NCBI GenBank assembly: GCA_029247205.1
Contig: JAQWLT010000025.1
Span: 1-64,000, forward strand
Direction of reading: 5' to 3'
DNA length: 64,000 bases
Origin: Phycisphaerales bacterium
Lineage (GTDB): Bacteria; Planctomycetota; Phycisphaerae; Phycisphaerales; SM1A02
Under the pieces are notes generated by a model that saw only the letters and a list, made by a program, of their open reading frames with translations, searched no databases and was not told where the DNA came from. Position numbers and translations under genes: made by a program. Positions 26,241-35,284 of the stretch are shown here, in pieces. Positions within the stretch are counted from its first letter, which is position 1; every line of letters starts with the position of its first letter.

Positions 26241-28088
26241 CTACTCGCGGCGAATCACGATCGTCTGGTCTACCTGTTCAACCGGAACGTACTGCAGTGC
26301 ACCATCAGGCCAAATGACCCGAAGAGGCGACTGCAGATGATCTTCCTCACCAAGGCCGAATGTAACTGGAAACTCCACTTGGGAGAGATAGGAACGTGTC
26401 GGCATCACTTGCCGACGTTGCACCACACCACCGGCCTCAAGTTCTATCCACGCCCCAATTGCATCACGATTAGCGGTCGTCGGATCAACCAGTTGCACAC
26501 GAAGCCAGTGATGACCGAGGGCTTGATCATTCCGAAGCAGTAGCGGCGGCTCACCGACTTGGGTCACGATGAAGTCCAGATCACCATCGCCATCGATGTC
26601 CGCGTACGCGGCGCCTCGACCCACGATTGGTAGAGCGAGATCACCTGCACCTTCAGACGGAACAATGCGAAAACATCGCTGGCCTCCCCCGTTCCAGAAT
26701 AGTTGCGATGGCTGACGATAGTGCTGACTGGATTGCACCTCGTTGATCTCTTCTTCGAGATGCCCATTGGTCTGGAAGAGGTCTAGGCGACCATCGAGGT
26801 CGTAGTCAACGAGCAAGAGACCAAAGGAAAGCAGTGGACGAGTGGGCGCGCCGATGCCTTCAACCACGGCCTCATCGCTAAACCACTTGCCTGGCGACTC
26901 ACACACATAGAAACTAGTCATCTCATTGGCAAAGTTGCCAATTCCTATGCCAAGCGACGCATCATTGCGGTAATGCCCAACGTCGATGCCCATGGCGCCG
27001 GTCGCCATGCCACGCTGGTCATACGCAAGACCGACATCAACGCCAGCTTCCTCGAACGTGCCGTCACCTCGGTTGCGAAAGAAGAAATTACGAGTCGTGT
27101 CATTTGCAACGATCAAGTCCATGTCACCATCGGCATCAAGGTCCACAGGGGCAACGGCAAGCGACTTTCCGACTGCAGCTCCGGTGGCGTCATTCTGAAC
27201 AACCATGCCAGATGCGGCTGAGACATCCTCGAACGTGCCGTCGCCGCGATTGAGCCAGAGGGTGGCATGCGACCCCTCGTATTGCTTCGGAGGTCCATAG
27301 GCACGATCTGTGCCATTGATCGTAAAACCGAGCGAGAGATCCTTCTCGCGTGACCACTTCACATAGTGCGGCACAAAGAGATCAAGATCCCCGTCACCAT
27401 CTACATCAACAAAGGCAGGACTTGTACTCCACGCGTCAACGTCGCCTGCAACCCCAGCGATATCTGTCACATCCTCAAACCCGTTTCCCGTGTTTCGATA
27501 CAAATGGTCTCCACCGAGCGAAGCAAGAAAGACGTCGACATGACCATCACCATCCCAGTCACCAACCGCAAGACCTGTTCCGTACACGCCATGCCCAATG
27601 TCCCAACGACCTCCATCGGCATCAAATTGGCCCGCTCCGTCGTTGAGATATCCGCGGGTGGCAGTTTCGCCGTCATGGGTAGTGTCTTCAGGCCACCAAG
27701 TGCCGCTACCAAGTAGTAGATCCTGATCTCCATCGCCATCTAGATCCACAAAGGCCGCTCCACCACCCATTGTCTCGGGCAGCAGCTTCTCTCCAGTCGC
27801 GCCAGAGACATGCGGAACCACCAGACCTGACGCTTCGGTGACATCACTGAACTGCACGGCGGGAAGCAAGGAAACATCTGCTAGGAGTGGCGCTGGTGCA
27901 ACAAGGTCCTTCTCAATCACGACTTCCTCAGGCTCACCCTGCAGCGCAACAACAGCCCATATAGCGAGCCCGAGAACAACGAGGCAACCAAATACGAGCA
28001 GCGACCACATGAAGGCCTTGCCAATGATCGCATCATCGCGGATTTCAAACTCATCGGTCTCCTCGGAGCGAGGCAAGTCCGTACTCAT
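26241..28088 (-). CDS. Membrane-anchored CRTAC1-type FG-GAP/ASPIC-UnbV protein
   Basis: 615 residues. A cytoplasmic tail is followed by one TM helix (WSLLVFGCLVVLGLAIWAVVAL, about residues 29-50) that anchors a large extracytoplasmic beta-propeller. FG-GAP/VCBS repeats with calcium loops are frequent: FVDLDGDGDQDLLLGSG, GDWDGDGHVDVFLAS, DVDGDGDLDLFVPH and DLDADGDMDLIVAN. The end has the ASPIC-UnbV domain (ASPIC core DAIGAWIELEAGG, then RVIWPDGALQ). Function of the CRTAC1/ASPIC family in bacteria is not established. Its start overlaps the stop of the multiheme cytochrome gene (ATGA), so the two are translationally coupled and likely work together. Confidence 0.85.
   Translation of the reverse strand: MSTDLPRSEETDEFEIRDDAIIGKAFMWSLLVFGCLVVLGLAIWAVVALQGEPEEVVIEKDLVAPAPLLADVSLLPAVQFSDVTEASGLVVPHVSGATGEKLLPETMGGGAAFVDLDGDGDQDLLLGSGTWWPEDTTHDGETATRGYLNDGAGQFDADGGRWDIGHGVYGTGLAVGDWDGDGHVDVFLASLGGDHLYRNTGNGFEDVTDIAGVAGDVDAWSTSPAFVDVDGDGDLDLFVPHYVKWSREKDLSLGFTINGTDRAYGPPKQYEGSHATLWLNRGDGTFEDVSAASGMVVQNDATGAAVGKSLAVAPVDLDADGDMDLIVANDTTRNFFFRNRGDGTFEEAGVDVGLAYDQRGMATGAMGIDVGHYRNDASLGIGIGNFANEMTSFYVCESPGKWFSDEAVVEGIGAPTRPLLSFGLLLVDYDLDGRLDLFQTNGHLEEEINEVQSSQHYRQPSQLFWNGGGQRCFRIVPSEGAGDLALPIVGRGAAYADIDGDGDLDFIVTQVGEPPLLLRNDQALGHHWLRVQLVDPTTANRDAIGAWIELEAGGVVQRRQVMPTRSYLSQVEFPVTFGLGEEDHLQSPLRVIWPDGALQYVPVEQVDQTIVIRRE
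26246..26299. repeat. Direct repeat, right copy (54 bp), within the CRTAC1 gene end
   Basis: Identical to 24469-24522. This copy is the intact C-terminal coding end of the CRTAC1 gene at 26241-28088 and was probably the source or partner of the left copy. Confidence 0.9.
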
Positions 28089-30880
28089 TCCACCACTCCC
28101 GCTGCCGTCGGCGTCAACTCGTAAATAACGACCGCTTCCGAGGCACGATTTGCCGCCGGATACCGCTGCCTCGCTTGTGAAATTGCATGGTCCTTCGCAT
28201 TGTCATCTGGTTTGTACTTGTCATGCAAGGCCTCGTGCATCGCCGCCGCTTCAACATCTCCAAGGTCGCGAAGAACCTGCATCAACCCGTAGTGGGCAGC
28301 CATACCTTCAGGATCAAGGATGAGACTTGCCTCAAACATCTCCGCTGCCTCATGAAGGTACGCAGTTCGTTCTTCGCGTCCCGCTTCGCCGCGTGCCATT
28401 CTTGCTCGCTCGTACAAGGTGCTACCAACTTCATTGAGTACACGCCAGTCCTCAGTAAAATCAAAGCCTCGGCCACTTGCCTGGGCGAATCCGCCCTCAA
28501 GGATTTGCCGATACTTGGCAATCGCTTCGTCAAGACGACCATTCTGCCGGTCAACTTGGCCACCAAACCACAGCAGGTGCCATTCGCGGGCTGCAGGCAA
28601 TGCTGCGGCACGCGAGATCGCTGCTGGGGCATCTTCGGTCACACGACCTTCCTTCAAGTAGACACGAGTCAGGTTGATCGGACCGTCTGGCTTTCCAGCG
28701 GCTTCAACCTGGCGGAATGCCTCCTCGGCCTCCTTGAGTTCGCCAGCGCCACCCTTCCGCAAGAGCGCAATTCCGTAGTCATTCCAGCGAACCCATTCGG
28801 GCACCTCTACTGGTCGAATTGCTACAGGCGCCTCCATTCCATCGAGTGGCAAAGTGACTTCATCAGTCGCGAGCACCGTGATTGGCAGGTCATTAATCCA
28901 AGCTGCGTCCTCGTGTACAAATCTCATCAGCGTCGTATCAAACTTGCGATATTTCAACTCGGCAGAAATCGTGATGGGTGCATCGCAGTCCTCCGGCACG
29001 CGGAATCGATAGTGCACAACATCTGCGGCACCCGGCGGAATCTGATTGTTGTACAGAGCGGTAAAGATGTCTTGAGCATTGCGACGCTCAATCCGATTGC
29101 CGTCACGGTCTATCACGAATGAATTCACAAAGTGTGCCCACGGATCCACAATTCCTTCGACATCCATGCCACCGCTTTGCCCGATAACAGCATCACCACA
29201 TTTGATCTGCACATCCATCCATACTTGATTGGAGTCAGCGGTGCCTTGCGTGAAGACATGACCCATTTTGACAGTTCGAACGACTGCCTCCATCAGATAT
29301 TCTTTACCCGGAACGAGCGATGGGGTCACATCAGGGCCCAATGGCCCAATCAGTTCACTTGCAATAGTGCCCCCGGGTTTGATCCCAAACAGATCAAGCC
29401 GCATCACACCCTCAAGAAACTCCTGATGCTTGGCGATAGCCTCCTCTGGCCGTGGCATGTCAACCAGTCGCGGCATGGCGGTATTTGCGGAGGGGAACAT
29501 GTGGTCATGCACTTTCAACTGCCCACTGTCATCGCGGCGTTCGGCTCCAAAGTCATCCGATGCCATCAACGGCATATGACATGCGTTGCAATTGACCTCA
29601 GCGATGGGTGGGTAATAGAAACTGGTAATGCCATGGCCAGAGACGCCGCTCAGGCGGAAGGTGTCCTGATGATCCTGCCCGCGGAGCCACTTGTAGTGAT
29701 TGAGTTCCTCAGGCAGGTGCACCTTGTGGCATGTCCCGCAGAACATCTCGGTTTTGTGCAGCGGCTTAAGGAAGGTCTTCTTGTGAAACTCAGGCTTTGC
29801 CTTGACCAACTGCTGATTCACCCACTTCAAGAGTGGACTGTCTGAGAAGGTGAAGGGATAGTGTGGTGGCTCATCAATCGTGTAGTCCGCATTGCCAAGA
29901 GGCGAGTTGACATGCGTGATGCCATGACAAACGGTACAGGTGATTCCTGCATGAGCGGTCGGATCGAACTCCATGTCATAATCAGGATCATTGAAGGCAC
30001 CGCTGAAGAACGGAACTGGGTCATGACACCCCGCACAGAACCGAGAGGCCGTCACATCTCCGTCACGTTCCATGGCAACATCGCGAGTTTCGCTGACCGC
30101 TGCCATGTAGACCGGATTATTGAATGATGAGAAACGATGCACGCTGTGCATCCATGAGTCGTGGATGTCGGCGTGGCACGTCAGGCAGTATTCGTCGTTA
30201 TCGAGCACACTGGCTGGAATGAAGTCTCCACTGACAGTGCTTGCCAGAGAAGGGAAGAAGTACTGGTCGCCCGCGGCATTCCCTTCGACGTTCCACTTGC
30301 GAGGGTCTTGTGATTGCATCGTCAGCATGACCACTGCAAAGACAGCGGAAACACCTGCCCAAGAGATCCCGACCCCCCACTTGATTCGCCGGCCAGCAAG
30401 CCGGTGCAAGATAAAGAGCCAAATGACCAGCAGCGGAACGACCACATGCAGCCACCAGGCAACACTGCGAAACGCTGGATCTCGAATGTCAATAATTCCC
30501 TCAATCCGCACCAGCACAATGCCCGTACCAAGCACAATGAGGGCGGCACTAAAGAGGGCATAGCCTGCTTTGGCAGCTCGGCGATTCGGATGATCGTGGA
30601 CGCGCCGCATGTGCAATAGCCCAAATGCGATGATCGGAAGGATGATCACAAGGCCAAGCACTAAGTGGGCGAGGAACATTGTCAGATAGAACCAGTTCTC
30701 GTACGACTCTCCAGTCGAGAGGCCAAGCACGCGAATGCCAACGAGATACACCGAATTGACAATCAATAGAGCAAAGAGACCGAAGCTTCCCCACAAAAGC
30801 ACGGCCAATCCAGCAACAGGCGCCCGCCAGCGTCGCCGGCGATCTTCGATGGTGGCAGAATCTGGCGAAACTTGAGTCAT
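28085..30880 (-). CDS. Five-heme c-type cytochrome with membrane domain and C-terminal TPRs
   Basis: I start at ATG 30880 because GGGGGAG lies about 9 bases upstream (931 residues). The first 190 residues hold about five membrane helices; one carries two His separated by 13 residues (HVVVPLLVIWLFILH), a spacing used for b-type haem. Five CxxCH haem c motifs follow at about residues 234 (CLTCH), 284 (CAGCH), 317 (CTVCH), 383 (CGTCH) and 433 (CNACH), in an extracytoplasmic region with many extra His. Residues about 680-930 are TPR-like (EEAFRQVEAAGKPDGPINL, EMFEASLILDPEGMAAHYG). It probably transfers electrons between the quinone pool and a periplasmic or surface partner; donor and acceptor unknown. 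Confidence 0.85.
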   Translation of the reverse strand: MTQVSPDSATIEDRRRRWRAPVAGLAVLLWGSFGLFALLIVNSVYLVGIRVLGLSTGESYENWFYLTMFLAHLVLGLVIILPIIAFGLLHMRRVHDHPNRRAAKAGYALFSAALIVLGTGIVLVRIEGIIDIRDPAFRSVAWWLHVVVPLLVIWLFILHRLAGRRIKWGVGISWAGVSAVFAVVMLTMQSQDPRKWNVEGNAAGDQYFFPSLASTVSGDFIPASVLDNDEYCLTCHADIHDSWMHSVHRFSSFNNPVYMAAVSETRDVAMERDGDVTASRFCAGCHDPVPFFSGAFNDPDYDMEFDPTAHAGITCTVCHGITHVNSPLGNADYTIDEPPHYPFTFSDSPLLKWVNQQLVKAKPEFHKKTFLKPLHKTEMFCGTCHKVHLPEELNHYKWLRGQDHQDTFRLSGVSGHGITSFYYPPIAEVNCNACHMPLMASDDFGAERRDDSGQLKVHDHMFPSANTAMPRLVDMPRPEEAIAKHQEFLEGVMRLDLFGIKPGGTIASELIGPLGPDVTPSLVPGKEYLMEAVVRTVKMGHVFTQGTADSNQVWMDVQIKCGDAVIGQSGGMDVEGIVDPWAHFVNSFVIDRDGNRIERRNAQDIFTALYNNQIPPGAADVVHYRFRVPEDCDAPITISAELKYRKFDTTLMRFVHEDAAWINDLPITVLATDEVTLPLDGMEAPVAIRPVEVPEWVRWNDYGIALLRKGGAGELKEAEEAFRQVEAAGKPDGPINLTRVYLKEGRVTEDAPAAISRAAALPAAREWHLLWFGGQVDRQNGRLDEAIAKYRQILEGGFAQASGRGFDFTEDWRVLNEVGSTLYERARMARGEAGREERTAYLHEAAEMFEASLILDPEGMAAHYGLMQVLRDLGDVEAAAMHEALHDKYKPDDNAKDHAISQARQRYPAANRASEAVVIYELTPTAAGVVE

Positions 30881-30952
30881 GAACACTTTCTCCCCCGATT
30901 AGGCTCAGTATCGGCGCATCGCACCCAGTCTGCACGCCTTTTTAGGAGTGAA

Positions 30953-33900
30953 TCAGCTGCCCGAACGATGCCGATCACGTAGCGGGGCATCCCACGGAAC
31001 CGGATCTACCGTTTCACCATCACGTGTCATCATGTCCATGTCCTTGCACCAACCTTTGACATCAAGGACTATCTGCCTGCTCCAGCCTTGTGGGAGCGAA
31101 GGGGGAGGCTCAAATCGGCAGCGAATGGCTTCGCCCGCACCAAAAACCGCAACGCTTTGATCATCTGAGGAAACAATCGACCGCACATCACCGAAGCGGG
31201 TGTACTCGCCACGCTGCGAACGAACATCCCAGAAAGGAACTCGGTCATCCCAGTCGTAGCCTGGCCTCCGCTGCGGGAGATTCAACCTCCGGGGATATCC
31301 CGGTTGCTCAAGAACCGCTGTAACTGGCAATTGTCGATCCACGCGAGCCTGTGGGCAGGGCTCAATGGCTGCGACCCGTACGGCATCGACATACAACTCG
31401 ATATCACACCGGATACGAAGTTCAGTTGACCCGCGCGGCACATCATCAAGGGGAAGCACACAAGTCCGCTGCATGCCCGCTGGAAAGCCGATGTCAGCGT
31501 GTACTACAGCCCACTGGCCATCGCTATTTCTCACTTCGATTGTGATCGGCGAATAATCCGCGCTGGCCTGCCATGCTGCGAACATCGTCTGCGAGTATGG
31601 ATACTCCACCCAACCATCAAGAACCAAGACCAACCGCTCACCAATCGAATCCAGTGGCTCAGCAAATTCCAGTTCCAGTTCCAGTGGCGACAGCACACGG
31701 CCAATAAAGCGAGTATCAATCAGCCCTGGATCCGCGGCGATGCCATCGACACTGCGCACGGCGTTCAGCACGTCTCCCCCACGGCTGGCGTGAATAGGGT
31801 GGAGGCTGCGAGATGAATACAAGAGTTCACTTGTTGGCATTGGCTCACTTGTGCCCATTCGCTCATCTGGCAGCACTTCCCAGCCTGGAGGAACATCGAT
31901 CGTCTCCAGCGCCACCGCGTCGAGATAGCAAGTTTCTTGCATGGGCTCTGCAAGCAGGATTTCGAGCATCCCACGTCTTTGTCCAAGCACCGGGCCTGGC
32001 AAGAGCACGCGTTCGCGAGGTCGTTCTGGCGCATACTCGCCTGGTGAAAGAAAGAAGCCCATGCCACCCACACCGAGGCAGTCGGTTTGAAACTGCATCG
32101 ATGTTCCATCCCACGCAAAGATCACCGGACAGGATGAAAGTTGTCGCTGGGTCTCGGTGATCTCGTGGAGGACTCCGGGCAAGAGTTGTGACTCGGTCTG
32201 CAGCACGCCGTCGGACCAATCGATCGACACGAAGTCGATGGCGTCGGCATCACCAATGCCAACAGAAACGGGCTGTAAACTCTGCCCTGGACCGGCGGTG
32301 TTGCGAATCGTTCCCGTAATCGTCCACCGATCTGCCACTCTTGCCGCGATCCCAGCGCCGATGCCGCTGCTATTAGATCGCATCGATTGGCCCATATCTG
32401 TTCTGCCCGCAAGCGTGATGTCCACAAAGGGCCACCTGCCAGTGCCCGGTGGAATGGTCGCAATGGTGCCCGACTCACCAGCAGAAACGAGCGTTGGCCC
32501 TTTGCTCTGCTTGTCATGGACCAACATCCAATGAGACTCAACCCTAAATTCCTGCAGCAACGCGCCTGTACGCGAGAGAATTTGAAGCATGGTCGAATCG
32601 CCCGTTTGCCAGCCGGATTGCAAGAGCACCTCTAGCCAACCATCGCCAGTCACATCAGCCACAGCCATCTGCCGAGGTCGGCCTGACGGGCGAGCATCGG
32701 TGGGCTTCTCGCCCACGGTTGCCAACACGGTGGCTGTCCAACCGGCCGGCCCGAATGTCCACACTCGTACCGTCTGGTCACCATCCACGGTGACCAAGTC
32801 AGTGTTGCCGTCCGCGTCCATATCTGCAGCAACAGCGGCTGCAATGTCTGTATTCAAGAGGTTTGACCACGCCTCATCGACATTCCGCCAGTGCCACAAA
32901 CGATCATTCACCCATGCATGGTGCGGGGGCGACTGACCAATGAGCAGTACATCAGTGTCGAGATCGCCGTCGAAGTCAGCGACCACAACTTGCCGGCCAC
33001 TCTCCTCCACCATAGGGAAGCCGCTCTGCTCGTCGACGACAGACTGCCACGTACCGTCGCCATTGTTATTGAGCAACTCGCACGGCGTCCCTTCATCGTT
33101 CACCACAAGTACATCAAGATCACCGTCATGATCAGCATCAAAGACGGCACCATCACGACTATTGCCGGGTGACCCTCCACTGAACCGTGGGTCGTGCTCA
33201 AAAACATGCGATCCGCGGCCAAGCCACAACTGGTTCTGGCCCGCCCTACACAGCACAACATCAATATGCCCATCGCCATCAACATCACCCCAAAGCGAGG
33301 CCTGCACCATTGAAACATCTTGCAGTTGGGGAACACCGTCCGCAGTACCCATAACTTCCGACTGCAACAAATTGCCTGCCGACCACTCATACAGGCGGCT
33401 CGCGGACTCATCGGAGATCAGCACAAGGGAATGTCCCTGATCAGTCCATCCGGCACTGAGTGAGGTAGCGATTGGACAGTGATCACAATTACTGAGGGCC
33501 ATGGCCTCTACATCAAAGAGTGATCCGCTTGGACGAGGCGATGGATCCCGTTTCATAGTTGCAATAGTGTGCAACTCAGCCTTTGGGCCCATTCGCGTGT
33601 ATTTGATTTCCGCTAGGTGCCCACGTGGATTGTGCTCCATCCGCTGGAATTCGTCGAGCCACGCGGCCGCTTGGTCGGCTTGGCCGGCACGCCGCGCTGC
33701 TTGCGAGCCAGCGTAGTAGGCACTTCGAAAGTATGGGTCAAGCGCGATGGCCTGCTCAAAGTGCGGCAACGATGACTCAATCTCGCCAAGTTGCATCATC
33801 GACTGCCCGAGGTAGTAGGCAGCGTACGCATCACTGGGGTCAGCGATCGAAACCGCGCGAAATTCCGCTCGGGCCTGTTCAATGTCGCCCGCATTGAGTC

Positions 33901-34243
33901 GAAGAATTCCCAACGTATATCGAGCACGAAGATTGTCAGGATTCGCAGCGAATACGCCCTCGAGGCGACGCAACGCCATTTGCTCATCGCCCTCCGTTTG
34001 ATTATTCAATTCGGCAATGGCAAGATCAATCTGCACATCAGCCCAGTTCGGATGCGATGCGGCCAGTGGCCTCAGAAATTCGATCGCACCCGCGTAATCA
34101 AAGGCCCCCATCGCCGCGACTGCGCGATTGTGTTCAGCAATAACAGCCAAGTCGGCCACGGGATCAACCATAGATTCGTTCTGCGAATCGCAACTTACTT
34201 GAGACGACAGCAACAAAGCAAGAACCATTCTGATCCTACTCAT
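30953..34243 (-). CDS. Very large exported TPR plus FG-GAP/ASPIC-type protein
   Basis: 1096 residues with a short exported N-terminus (LALLLSSQVSCDSQ), a possible but imperfect lipobox. Residues about 35-215 are TPR repeats (YTLGILRLNAGDIEQARAEF, YYLGQSMMQLGEIESSLPHF). Residues about 265-560 are FG-GAP/VCBS repeats with DxDxDG calcium loops (GDVDGDGHIDVVLC, DADHDGDLDVLVV, DMDADGNTDLVTVDG). An ASPIC-like region follows (GIGAGIAARVADRW). The last 350 residues form further beta-rich domains I cannot name. It combines in one chain the two modules that the neighbouring genes carry separately. Its ATG overlaps the stop of the nitrilase gene. Confidence 0.75.
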   Translation of the reverse strand: MSRIRMVLALLLSSQVSCDSQNESMVDPVADLAVIAEHNRAVAAMGAFDYAGAIEFLRPLAASHPNWADVQIDLAIAELNNQTEGDEQMALRRLEGVFAANPDNLRARYTLGILRLNAGDIEQARAEFRAVSIADPSDAYAAYYLGQSMMQLGEIESSLPHFEQAIALDPYFRSAYYAGSQAARRAGQADQAAAWLDEFQRMEHNPRGHLAEIKYTRMGPKAELHTIATMKRDPSPRPSGSLFDVEAMALSNCDHCPIATSLSAGWTDQGHSLVLISDESASRLYEWSAGNLLQSEVMGTADGVPQLQDVSMVQASLWGDVDGDGHIDVVLCRAGQNQLWLGRGSHVFEHDPRFSGGSPGNSRDGAVFDADHDGDLDVLVVNDEGTPCELLNNNGDGTWQSVVDEQSGFPMVEESGRQVVVADFDGDLDTDVLLIGQSPPHHAWVNDRLWHWRNVDEAWSNLLNTDIAAAVAADMDADGNTDLVTVDGDQTVRVWTFGPAGWTATVLATVGEKPTDARPSGRPRQMAVADVTGDGWLEVLLQSGWQTGDSTMLQILSRTGALLQEFRVESHWMLVHDKQSKGPTLVSAGESGTIATIPPGTGRWPFVDITLAGRTDMGQSMRSNSSGIGAGIAARVADRWTITGTIRNTAGPGQSLQPVSVGIGDADAIDFVSIDWSDGVLQTESQLLPGVLHEITETQRQLSSCPVIFAWDGTSMQFQTDCLGVGGMGFFLSPGEYAPERPRERVLLPGPVLGQRRGMLEILLAEPMQETCYLDAVALETIDVPPGWEVLPDERMGTSEPMPTSELLYSSRSLHPIHASRGGDVLNAVRSVDGIAADPGLIDTRFIGRVLSPLELELEFAEPLDSIGERLVLVLDGWVEYPYSQTMFAAWQASADYSPITIEVRNSDGQWAVVHADIGFPAGMQRTCVLPLDDVPRGSTELRIRCDIELYVDAVRVAAIEPCPQARVDRQLPVTAVLEQPGYPRRLNLPQRRPGYDWDDRVPFWDVRSQRGEYTRFGDVRSIVSSDDQSVAVFGAGEAIRCRFEPPPSLPQGWSRQIVLDVKGWCKDMDMMTRDGETVDPVPWDAPLRDRHRSGS

Positions 34244-35220
34244 CGGCTGTTCTCCTTCGATGCAGAGATGCGGGCGCGCAAGGCCTCAATTGTGATTGGG
34301 CCGGCCATCGGCGGCAAACCAGGCTGGGATGCATAGGAATATGCTTCTGGTCGGTGATGCGATATCGTATCGTGGCCCACTCTTCTGGCACGCTCGTGTC
34401 GAAGCGCGCTGATATCAATGGGTGCTACAACCACAGTCTCCCCAGGGCCTGGATCAGCCTGCGCGAGTACGCGACCATCAAAGTCCACAACCATGCTTCC
34501 ACCCGGCCAAGAAAATGGCGGGTACTGCTCCATACTCGCCCCCTGATTAGAGGCGACGACGTAGCACATATTTTCGGCCGCCCGCGCTCTATTAAAGAGT
34601 GTCCACCAGTCCATTGGAGCTGTGGCCCCCCATGGATTCATGTACGCAGACAACCTGCACAAGACTTCGGCACCCTTGAAAGCCAACTCTCGCGTCACTT
34701 CAGGGAAGAGCCAGTCGTAGCAAATGCCCACGCCAATTCGACCAATTTCAGTATCTGCAACTGGAAAGTGATCGCCTGTTGGATCAACATCATGGGGCGA
34801 ACTATGTACTTCCCACGGAATCCATGGGTTTACCTTTCGATAGATTGACTCAACACCAGTTGGCCCAACAAGCACAGTCGTATTGAAGACCGCCCCGGGA
34901 TACTCGGCTCGACGCTCAAGGAACGTCCCCGTTTGAATCCAGCAGCCGAGGGTGCGGCACACCTCTTCATAGCGCGTGATGTGCTCGTTCGGCACTTCAA
35001 CAGCAAGCGACTGGTGCAGGCGATCTGCCGACTCATGGATAGGTACGGCGTGCGAGAATTCTGGAAAGGTGAGCAGCCGCACATCAAAGAACGGCTCATA
35101 TCCCATCACCGTCTGCTTGACCATATCGATCATTCGGTCAGTTCGAGAGCTGATATCCGATCGCTTTGTCGGCGAATCAAATGCGGTCTGACAGGCTGCA
35201 GCGTAATAGCGGAGGTCCAT
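34240..35220 (-). CDS. Nitrilase-superfamily carbon-nitrogen hydrolase
   Basis: 326 residues from ATG 35220. The Glu-Lys-Cys triad is clear: FPEF (Glu), SIYRKVNPW (Lys) and GVGICYDWLFPEVTR (Cys). These cytoplasmic enzymes hydrolyse or condense amides and nitriles. The subfamily cannot be assigned; the AFKGAEVLCRLSAYM and NRARAAENMCYVVASNQG segments resemble aliphatic amidase or N-carbamoyl-type members. It heads the minus-strand operon that continues into the TPR/FG-GAP protein, the multiheme cytochrome and the CRTAC1 protein. It has no signal peptide, so it is the one evident soluble enzyme of the set. Confidence 0.85.
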   Translation of the reverse strand: MDLRYYAAACQTAFDSPTKRSDISSRTDRMIDMVKQTVMGYEPFFDVRLLTFPEFSHAVPIHESADRLHQSLAVEVPNEHITRYEEVCRTLGCWIQTGTFLERRAEYPGAVFNTTVLVGPTGVESIYRKVNPWIPWEVHSSPHDVDPTGDHFPVADTEIGRIGVGICYDWLFPEVTRELAFKGAEVLCRLSAYMNPWGATAPMDWWTLFNRARAAENMCYVVASNQGASMEQYPPFSWPGGSMVVDFDGRVLAQADPGPGETVVVAPIDISALRHERARRVGHDTISHHRPEAYSYASQPGLPPMAGPITIEALRARISASKENSR

Positions 35221-35284
35221 GGGAGGCAATGATAGGACGGGCAGCAGGGTTCAGTCAGTCAAACCCTGCCGTACAATCAATTTC

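Noticed and set aside
29132-29845. 237-residue + strand ORF with several Cys and His
   Set aside because: Antisense to the cytochrome gene; the Cys and His come from haem-motif codons read backwards.
31667-31684. TTCCAG x3 microrepeat
   Set aside because: It encodes Leu-Glu repeats in frame in the large TPR/FG-GAP gene; ordinary coding repetition.
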